A stretch of DNA of 64,000 nucleotides from Rhipicephalus microplus (Eukaryota; Arthropoda; Arachnida; Ixodida; Ixodidae), in contig NC_134710.1 of NCBI RefSeq assembly GCF_043290135.1, positions 133,996,655-134,060,654 on the forward strand. The letters run 5' to 3'. How positions within the stretch are numbered: position 1 is the stretch's first letter; the number at the start of each line of letters is the position of its first letter. Position numbers and translations under genes: made by a program. This document shows, in pieces, positions 55,081-64,000 of this stretch. A model generated the notes under the pieces. That model worked only from the letters and a program-made list of their open reading frames with translations, was not told the DNA's origin and did not search any database.

Positions 55081-57500
55081 CTGCAGTAAAGACAAAAATA
55101 ATCCACAAAATTTACTTCACCTGAAAATTGTGCCCCTGAACTAGAACTTTTATGCAGCATGTTATTACATTAGAATACATTCTCACTTTCGATTACACTG
55201 AAAAATTTAAGAAGCACCAACTGCAGCTTTCTATGAGTGCCAAGTTGTGCTAGCACATAATGTTCTCTTTCAGCAATGTTAGTTTATTATTCTCAAAATC
55301 ACATAAAAAGCAAATAATTTTAAACTTGAACTATTAAAAAATGTTCAACTAAAATAGTCTACAGATAAACACTTCTTACTTCTTGCGATAGCATTACCGT
55401 GGCTCAAACCTTTTGTAACAGTATCCAAAAATATGAGCAAAGAGCCAGTATGAAATGCTGACGGGTGCTGTCAGAGTGCAAAACTGAGCAGCTAACAACA
55501 TTGACATCACTTGGATTTCATGTAAACCAACAGCCACCCAAGTCAAGAGTTTGTATTGGCTGCCATATGCCTTGCATGTGGTGCTTGCTGCCATTATGAA
55601 TAGAGTGCTTATGTGCATACAATGCCACACAGTCAGCGTGCATGGCACATGCACCACTGTTTTGTGGGCTTAGTGGTCAACCATATTTACAAAACTACCA
55701 CTTCTCTTGATGCTCTCCGGAACTAAAACAGTGAGAAGGCGCTGCAAAAACACCTACATATAATTAACTATCGCATGCTCAAGAAAAAGAGGTTTAAGCA
55801 GTTGGTCATAAATGAGTCATTATTGCAACAGCAAAAAGAAAGATGCATTATTTTTATGTCATTACTAATTAATGACACCCCAGTAGCGATTTGTGACTCA
55901 AAATGAGATTGAGATGAAATGAGATTAATATGACTAGTGTCTAGCACAATTCAAAACAGCCAGCAAGCCAGCCTAGTTACAGCACAACTGAAGCTCACAA
56001 TGGCTCCGCTACTGACATGCACTCATCAAATTGCACTCATTCTTTTTACCTGTGTCTTTTTGTGGGTGGTTTGCATCTTGTGATTTTGTGAAATCATTCA
56101 AAGCGGAGCAATGAACATCCGGCATGAAGAGTGAGGACAGCCACCGTCTGCAGGTGTCGCCGCCAGTCAGCACCACGTCAGGAATACTAAGATAGTTGAT
56201 GACAATGCTACTAGCGCATTGTCACCCAGGACAGTATAGGCCACACCCCATATCAAAGTAACATTGTTGTCACAGGATGTCCAAAGCCATGTTGAGCTTT
56301 CATGTGCTCTTAGCCCTCGAAATAAAATCTCCCAGGAAATGGATACCACTCAAATTTGGTCCAAATTACTCATGCATACCAAGCAATCGATTGAATGACA
56401 CATCTCGAGTTCAAAATTTTAGGTCATGCTCCATTGACTTTTTCGTTAACACACCTATTCAAATCGATCACCGGTGATCGACGCTTTGGATCGTTGATTT
56501 TGGCATATTGAATATGTTTCTCGTGCACCCAGCACTTTCTAGTAGTTAGACCAGCCACACAACTTTAAGAATCACCTCGAATTTGCCCATTTTAGCAACA
56601 TAGTGATTTTTGACAGACCTTTGCGCGGACCAATGTGCGTGTGTTGTTGAGAAAACGCACTTGGCTGGCGAACTTTACAAAAGTGCGTGCCCCTCGTAAT
56701 TATGCAACAGTAGCATCAAAGTTCTGTAATGAAAAGAACCTTTGCAAGCCAAATATTGAATTAAAGTGTCAGCTTCCCAATTTGGAAGTGTTGAGCAGTA
56801 ATAATTGCCAGAAATTTTTGCCAACTATTCAATAGAGGACTGTAGCTAAGAGTCAGGGAAGATTTCTTCTACAAAAAATGTTTCCAAAGGTCCGCCGCAT
56901 GTATAAAGTGTTGAGGTGGCCTCCTCAGCCAGTTTCCAGCAGCTTTGGTTTTGTTTGTATCGTTATATCAAATACTAGGTCGTGTCTAGTGTCACTAGTC
57001 GCTCCTAAGGCAGCTCCGTCACACGTGCATGGATATACACCAAAGCTGCAAAACAGGTGCGCCACTAGAAACTGTCTTGCTTGCCACCCCACCTGAATTA
57101 AGTAAGGACAACCTTAGAACCCAAGGATGACCGCACCTAAGTTTTGTGGTGACGATGTTTTGCGCCAGCTTGGGACAACCGCAGTCGTTCATGTGTTTGT
57201 TTTGTTTACTGCCTCAAGTTGTCTTCTCTGCCACAAGTGCGAAGCTGCTGACCTTTGTGCCCAATCTAATAGTACTCTGGTTACATGCGAGGTGCCCACT
57301 TCGCTGGGGCACGGTGTGCTGTCACTGGCTGCAGAGCTTTTTCCAACGACGGAAAGGCCACTGGGACACATCTTGGCCCCGACTACAGTGCAGCACAAAA
57401 ATTTGTAGAACTTTGCGTGATATAGTTCTTTTTTTTTATAGGATGTGAAAAATGCTGAGAAATACGCTTGAATGAATATAAAGGAACGCCAACCTATGCG
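55081..57500. other. ZNF236 intron, no recognised feature
   Basis: AT-rich to 56850, then a somewhat more GC-balanced part to 57400 with 90- to 100-codon overlapping frames of no known similarity. Confidence 0.4.
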
Positions 57501-57524
57501 GATTGATCTGGCTCATGGAAAGAG

Positions 57525-57761
57525 GTGGCGTTAGACGAAATAACGAAGTTCATTGGACATCTGATTTATAGAGGGCTTATTCACATCACATTACTGGCGT
57601 CCATATATATCGAACACCTGGAGGCTCTTACCAAAAAAAAAAAAAAAACTGAAGAAAGTGTATTTTACTTGTGTCTCGGGAAAAACAGAGCAATGCTTCA
57701 CTGCATGGCACGAGCAATGAAGCAGCACCTTGGTTCTGATTTTCTTTGTCTATGTGAATAG
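57525..57761 (+). pseudogene. Possible piggyBac-like remnant
   Basis: The frame begins ALDEITKFIGHLIYRGLI, which resembles the EIxxFIGLLIxMGL helix of piggyBac transposases. A poly-A run and unrelated codons follow. The motif is short, and the case is weak. Confidence 0.2.
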
Positions 57762-58446
57762 AAACATCTTATACAACATTTAATATTTTTTATACTGTTT
57801 CTGGGTCATTTATCTTTAAAATATATATTCAGAATTTTATTTGCTTTGAATATTTTTACATATATAGAGCTTTTTATTGTGCTTCTTACCAGCCGGCAAT
57901 CAAAAATTACACTTTTCCCTTTTTTAATCATTCCAAAATACTTTTGTTTCTCTACAACATATATTTTTTGGAAAAAGCATTTCATTGTGCAAAATTTCGT
58001 ATGCTGCAGTGCATGCTGGAGTACTTTTTAAACTGGTAAAAACGATCTTAACGAGACAGAGAAAAAATAACAATTTTCATAAGGTAATGAAAGAGTTAAG
58101 GGGGAAATCTGTATTGAATGAAGTGAACTTGTGCCCAGCAATACAAAGAATATTCATGGTACGAAAGCGGTGTAGGGACAGTGATACATTATTAACTATT
58201 CGATCTTCAAATCTAGCAAGTTGGCTATTTATACACGAGTTGTGGTACATTTCAGCAGAATTTCTGGTGCCCTTTGCATTTCAGATTATACCTTATGATT
58301 CATGCAGTGCACACAATCTGATTGGAATAATATAAACCATTCTAGTATGTTCCAATACATTTAGGCACAACTGTGCCGAGTGGTAACATCTGTAACAGTT
58401 TTAGTACCTAAAACTCAAACTCAGTTACACTAAAAAAGAAGCAAGT

Positions 58447-58508
58447 TATAATATTTTGCTTTCTTGTTATAATATTTCGCTTTCTTGTTATAATATTTCG
58501 CTTATCCT
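58447..58508. repeat. Three tandem 21-bp repeats at the LINE 5' junction
   Basis: TATAATATTTCGCTTTCTTGT-type units occur three times in a row (first with TTTTGC), directly before the reverse transcriptase frame starts. Confidence 0.85.
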
Positions 58509-60025
58509 TATCACAAGGCATTGTACCCGCAGATTGGCGCATCGCTCGAGTAATACCAATTTTCAAAAAAGGAAATAATCTCCTCATAACCAAGTATAGG
58601 CCGATATCCCTTACAAGCACGTGTTGTAAACTGCTGGAGCACATCATTTCAAATTACAAGGTAAATTTTTTAGATGCGCGAAATGCTCTATCACCATTCC
58701 AGCACGGCTTCCGTAAAGATCTTTCTACAACTACCCAATTAATTTCTTGTGTCCATTCATTCTCCTCAGTACTAGATAAATCAGGCCAAACCGATGTAAT
58801 TTTCATTGACTTCAGCAAGGCATTTGATTCTATACCGCACTCCAAACTAATTCACAAGCTTAATCTGGTAGGTTTTCCCTCTACAATTGTTAAATGGGTT
58901 GAATCATATTTAAGTTCACGTACACAGTTTGTTGACATAAACGGTCTTCATTCTAACCCTCTCCCTGTTAACTCCGGTGTTCCCCAGGGAAGTGTCCTTG
59001 GGCCTTTGCTTTTTCTTACTTATATTAATGATATTACATTGGCAACAGGTGTAGAAATCCGCTTATTTGCCGATGATTGTATCTTATTCCGTTCAATCAA
59101 CTCTTTAAATGATCAGATAACGCTGCACCAATCTGTCGAAGCCATATCTGCGTGGTGTGACCGCTGGGGAATGAATGAAAACCCTGATAAAACTATGTTC
59201 ATGCGCATCACTAACAGGAAACAGCCGTTTATTTACCCGTACAGTATAAAAGAGACCCAAATTTTACCAACAGAAAGTTACAAATATCTTGGCGTAACAA
59301 TCACTAACAAACTAACTTCGTCTTCTCACATTGAAAAGATTTGTTCATCTGCACGTAGGAAATTAGGCATGCTAAGGCATAGACTCAGTAGTTCTCCCCC
59401 CAGTACTAAACTTCTAGCTTATAATACAATAATCAGGTCTGGTTTGGAATATGCATGTGAGGTGTGGGATCCGCATACTAAAACAGATATTAACAATCTA
59501 GAGAAAATCCAAAGGTTAGCCGTCCGCTTTATTTTCAACCGATTTCGCCGATCTGATTCCCCAACTGAACTAATGCATGATAACAAAATTCAAACTCTAG
59601 AATGTCGCAGGAAAATTGCAAGACTAAGACTTCTTTTCTATCTATCCAGCAAAAAAAGTGTACTTGAGCTATCAAATATTCTTTCTCCATTATCTTCGCG
59701 TCCAACTAGACGATATCATTCACAAAAATTCACTCCTATCTTTGCTCGAACTAACAATTTCAAATACTCTTTCTTTCCTCGCACATTAACAGAATGGAAC
59801 GAACTACCACATCAAACTTTTGAATCTGGAAACGTGTTAAGGTGTATTGAAAATTTTTTTTGAAGTAGCTTAGATCTTGTACCCTAATGTGTTGTATATT
59901 TACCTGTTAGTTTGTGCCTCTTGTATTGTTACTTTTTTTGGTCATATCCTCATACTGTACCACCCCCCTCTTGCCTAGGCTATTCTTAGCCTGCAGTATT
60001 TTCTAAATAAATAAATAAAAATAAA
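58505..60025 (+). mobile_element. LINE with a long intact reverse transcriptase C-terminal frame
   Basis: One frame is open from about 58505 to 59863 (over 440 codons). It reads VPADWRIARVIPIFKKG, YRPISLTSTCCKLLEH, SPFQHGFRK, VIFIDFSKAFDSIPH, NSGVPQGSVLGPLLF, LFADDCILF, NPDKTMFM and YKYLGVTI, then the thumb and a C-terminal SGLEYACEVWDP region and stop. The active site is FADD. A TAAATAAATAAATAAA tail ends it. It is 5'-truncated: endonuclease and RT finger parts are missing. It is in the opposite orientation to the host ZNF236 gene and apparently young, since no stop is seen. Confidence 0.93.
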
Positions 60026-60387
60026 TGAAATACAGAAAGTATATAAGCCAAGATTTTTTCGACCTGAGCTTGGGTTAGTGGTAGATAAGAGTAACACGTT
60101 TCTTTTATTCTTACTCCATACTTTCCACCTTTGCTTCACCAGCATATTGTTAGCAATACTAGTCTTATATAATCCACTTTTATACATAACCTGGTTTTCA
60201 AACCAAGAAATTAAATCAAATATATTGTAAATTAGATATATTATAATCACTGCAAATACAAATGAAATAAAAAATAATTAGGATGACTTCAATGCATAAT
60301 ATACGTATCAACACAAATATATATGATGGTATGGCACAGCTATAAAAGTTGGTAAATAGAAGATTATATAATGCAAATGTCACTCAC

Positions 60388-60504
60388 TTGCAACGTGAGC
60401 TGCGGCAATGTTTGTGAAAAGAAGCCATTTTGCGAGAGCACCTGCGTTGCCTGTCCCAGGTTCACTTGATCATTCTGGCTATCAAACAAGACTCCTTGTA
60501 ACTG
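60388..60504 (-). CDS. ZNF236: ZNF236-like protein, upstream exon (Gln-rich)
   Basis: 117 bp between CATCTTGCAG and GTGAGT, 39 codons, phase 0 on both sides: QLQGVLFDSQNDQVNLGQ, ATQVLSQNGFFSQTLPQ, LTLQ. A Gln-rich activator-like spacer, similar in flavour to the QTLxLQ spacers in ZNF236. The acceptor could instead be three bases later. Preceding exons must lie to the right, none certain before 64000. Confidence 0.7.
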
Positions 60505-63500
60505 CTGCAAGATGTCCAGGTTCACACAAGAAGCAGAGATTACAATAAAACACTGCATGCCACAAACCTGTCACATGGACTTAGTTGAACTACTGTTACT
60601 ATGAAATATGTCACATCTTTTTCCGGACACTTTCCCAATTTCTAAACGGTACATAACAAAGCATTCAATGAATGACAGGCAAGCTTGTGCATAACTTCTA
60701 TCATTTGTAACTACCAGCTGCCTTTGTAATAGTTTGTACCCAACATAATTACTTTTCTAGTAAACTGTACTGACATGTTACAAGCAAGTCACTCATGAAG
60801 TAATGGGAAATGATCTGTTTGTAGTCTTCAGGCATGCTGCTCTCATTACCCCCCAAAAACCAATATTCCGAGCAAAAAGTATGACAAATGCAAGATAGCT
60901 ACAGCTTTGGCCTACAAATACTTGGTCCTGTAGCCTTTTTCGGCTATTTAGCCCCTTTATTGTTTGGACAACTTGTCCTTGCCAAGCTTTGCCCCAACCG
61001 TTTTAGAGAAGTGTGGCTCATCCGCTTAAGATATCTCTCCATGAGCATTTTGAACAAGACTCAATCGTTTCCAGGCTAGTTCATGTGTAACTTCACAGAT
61101 GGCAGGATTTGGTCGGCAATTTTTAAAAATCTTATTCCCCATTTGCACATTTCTTCCCAACTTGTGCATAGAAAATGTCCAGTGAAGGTGATTCATGCAT
61201 TGCTCATGCATCATCGCAAAAAAGGAGCCTCTTGTCATCATGCAGTTCTTCAAGTGCTGATGATTCAGATTCCAAAGTTTACTTTGATGATTTGACGTGT
61301 TATATTTGGCAGCTTCTTGATGATGACATTATTTTACGGATTGTGAAAGACACTAATTGGCCGTAAAACTTGAGTCAATATATGTGCCAGGTTTTTTTTA
61401 ATGTCAATTAAATTATGCTTTTTAGAAGCAAAATATTTGATACCAAATTAAAAAAACACATTGACAGAAAATCTCACAAACAATGAAATGATTAGAGGTA
61501 AAGTGAAATGGAAGAGGATCTTGAATATTGCAGAAAGAGCAATCACATTAAAGTGGCAGTGTTGCCCAACTATGGCTGCATTCATCCCAGAGATTGTATT
61601 TTATCCAATGGCTTAAGTCATCGATGAAACTGAAATACTTCACAACCACAGAAGTGCTTTTCTTTCTGACTTGGGCAGCAGCTTTTCAGTGCATTACCCA
61701 TATACCATGCACAGTGTTTGCATACAGTTCCACCTTTATGACTCTGTTCCTCACTAGGTTGCCGCCAATATTGAAAAGATCTCAGTCACAGTGATGTGAT
61801 TGGTGAAAGCCAATTTAGCGCAGCTACTAGAGCAACCAAAACCTCACTTTGGAGCAGCATAACAACCGTTCGGAGCAGTTAGTTGCCGCAGATCCTTGGG
61901 AGCACATATCTAACTTGAAGCCAGAGTAGCTGCAGCACATGCCAAATGAAATCTATTTATAGATGCATGCATGCACGTTCATTTGCAGTACTTCTAAACA
62001 TGAAACTAGGTCACTGCTCTTCACTTTTCTGCAGACATCCCGAAGTTAAGTCCAGTCAGCTTGAGCTACCCAACACTTCCCAAAAATTAAATTGGCGTGT
62101 GTAAATGATTATGGCTTTCCCTGATGCTTTATTCACAATAGTTGAAGCACAAGCTGTCTAAATTTCCCATGAGCTCTATTCACTACGCAGAAATTCACGC
62201 AGCTTTGCCCTGGTGGTGCCAAACCTGAATGAAGGGAGCGAGGGCAGTCTTCTTTGCTTTCTTTTCAATATTTTCCTTCTTTCTGTTTTCTCAGCCTTCT
62301 TCTTATTTCTATATATTTCTATTTTTCTTCCCATTTCTTTCCTTCATTTCTCTCTCTTTCGTGCTTGTCATTTTTTTTTCTATTTTTATAAGTGGCTTTG
62401 CCTGCGTAGCATGCGACAGCCTGAGTCCCTCAAGTTCTCCGCATTCAATATCACCATCAAAGCCCTCGAAGAACAAGAGAAAAGAGATTTCTCATTGACG
62501 CGAGCGCGCATTCAGTACGCATAGGACTGCATACGACCAGCCAGGGCCCCTAACGTGATTCACTCAACAAAAAATTTTGATTAGGTTAGTGCTTTTAGTA
62601 CAATCTAGCTCTTCATTGTGTGGAGAAATGTCTGCTGTCGTTCTTTACGTAGAGTCATCAGGGTCCTGGCTAGCGGGCAGCTAATAAGGACCAAGGTTTC
62701 ATAACTGGTTGTTCTTATTATTTAATGTGTACTAGTCAACACCTACGATGATAGGAAGAGGGAGCTCGTATTTACATTTAACAAGCTGTTTGACAACTAC
62801 AGTAGCCGAGATCACGAAGCCCAGCCGAGATGCTCCGAAATACTGAGACACCATGCTTTCTCAGCAAAGCAACAGTCACTGTGCAGCATGTGGTATTGTT
62901 GATAAAGCCTGCCCATCGTATGGCTTAAAACATATACACCCTGCATGAAATCTTTTAGAAGTAAACTAGAACAAATAGCACTACAAATGTAAAATGAATT
63001 AAATGGCCAGTTCTACATGCATGTATTGAATTGCTGGCCAGCTCTACACGCACATATTGAAATATAATCAATCACATAAGACTATAATCTAAGAACAACT
63101 GTAGGCCAACACTACTTTTGTTTTACTGTAACCACAACAGTTCAAAACTATACTTTATTGAGCTCAATACTGTTATCTCACAGTATGGTCTAGGTATGGC
63201 GCATCTAACTCAGTAAGTTTCACATTAAGGGTGAGTTGAAATTGTTTGTAAGCCTTGTGACCAGCGACTACTTCAACTACACAGCACTGTTCTTTCTCCT
63301 GCGATGAACACTCGAAATTCCAGGGCTTATGTATGAATTCGGAGTGCCTACCATCTTGTTTTTCACTGAAAGAATGCTAACACAATGTTTTGGCACAAGC
63401 TTGGCACAAGTATTGAAGTTTTTGTCAATATTTAGTGGGAGATAGCAGGTTTTGCCTCTTGGTGCTGTTTGGTGGAATTAACACAGCTATCACATGACTG

Positions 63501-64000
63501 TAATCATCAAAAGCTTGTAGACATGAAACTAAAATAAAATGTATACAACACATATTAAGGTACTACTCCAAGTAAAATTCCACTTCTGCCTAAAATGAAC
63601 AAACATCAAAGGAACATTGCACAGCATAGTGTTGCAGACAGCAAATAGCCAAGAAAGGTATAAACAAAATAATCCAGATGCACAAGAAAGTCGAGACGAT
63701 TTCAAAGAAAGCCCATAGGTGAGCTAGCCTTACATAAATCGACTCCAAGTATTCCTGGAAAGTAAGACGGACTACCGTGATTTATTTACCCACTGTTTTA
63801 AGTCAAAGAATTCTATATATATTCCAATTCTACCTGAACATAACTTTACGCTACAACTATACTGACAAATAACCAGTGAACTACAATGCTATAATCAGAT
63901 AATAGAGCACTTGCAGCAAGAGCACTGAAGTAAACACACATCACATGTCAAGAAGTCGTCCCAAGGTGTGGGCTTTGTTCTGTACACTGTTTCCACTTAT
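60505..64000. other. ZNF236 intron or upstream region, no certain exon
   Basis: I looked for minus-strand fingers and splice pairs and found none. Plus-strand frames at 61175 (Ser-rich) and 62213 (pyrimidine-rich, hydrophobic then LRSMRQPESLKFSAF) look repeat-derived. Nothing else is recognised. Confidence 0.4.

Noticed and set aside
54844..55095. Stop codon right after KPFV as a true gene end
   Set aside because: A GT donor two bases before the stop joins in phase to a complete zinc finger at 51104, so the stop is intronic.
61175..61366. Ser-rich ORF as a piggyBac N-terminus
   Set aside because: Only acidic/Ser-rich composition supports it; there is no catalytic domain or TIR nearby.

Overview
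This is nuclear DNA of an arthropod, most likely a hard tick. The evidence is split genes with GT-AG introns, short exons in long AT-rich introns, long (TA)n and (CA)n tracts, a tRNA-headed SINE of the type common in ticks, and a dense mix of Ty3/gypsy, LINE, piggyBac and TIR elements. No bacterial features (operons, ribosome binding sites, CRISPR) were seen. The species is inferred from repeat style and not proven.

Host genes. (1) The left end, minus strand, carries the N-terminal exons of a RPUSD2-like pseudouridine synthase (586 to 5594), with two tandemly duplicated candidate first exons that both end in a GC donor. The catalytic part lies off the left edge. (2) Around 18.4-18.8 kb, minus strand, are two exons of the Sec5/EXOC2 IPT/TIG domain. 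Their junction is one base off the GT-AG rule and no further exons were found, so this looks like a stray or decaying copy. (3) From 44.37 to 60.5 kb, minus strand, is the C-terminal part of a ZNF236-type multi-zinc-finger gene: six exons, all in phase, 11 C2H2 fingers, and a real stop and poly(A) signals. Its 5' end lies off the right edge. (4) Two small plus-strand exons (41120-41263 and 42982-43035) with good splice sites suggest an unidentified gene that converges on ZNF236. There are also three THAP-domain fragments, a Ser/Thr/Pro-rich ORF with a strong Kozak start, a charged 18-residue-repeat ORF and a short SWIM-type fragment.

Mobile DNA fills most of the rest. Gypsy element A (about 7.25-12.09 kb) has a good gag and pol, but a 355-bp insertion splits pol, the 3' end is missing, and inverted (TA)n-bearing repeats bracket it. 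Gypsy element B (20951-26484) has both 158-bp LTRs, frameshifts in gag and integrase, a stop in the zinc knuckle, and a SINE insertion. A complete three-exon piggyBac transposase (601 aa, all three catalytic Asp present) sits between 13-bp TIRs, inserted in a LINE 3' end. Three copies of a roughly 700-bp TTAA-flanked TIR element are present, one of them inside a LINE. A second LINE in the window gives the empty site, which proves the TTAA duplication. RTE-like and other LINE fragments, TA-flanked MITEs, foldbacks and tandem duplications fill most introns.

I found no clearly new biological system. The best leads are the apparently intact piggyBac copy, the duplicated GC-donor first exons, the TTAA element family with atypical ends, the orphan Sec5 exons, and the inverted-repeat bracket around gypsy A.
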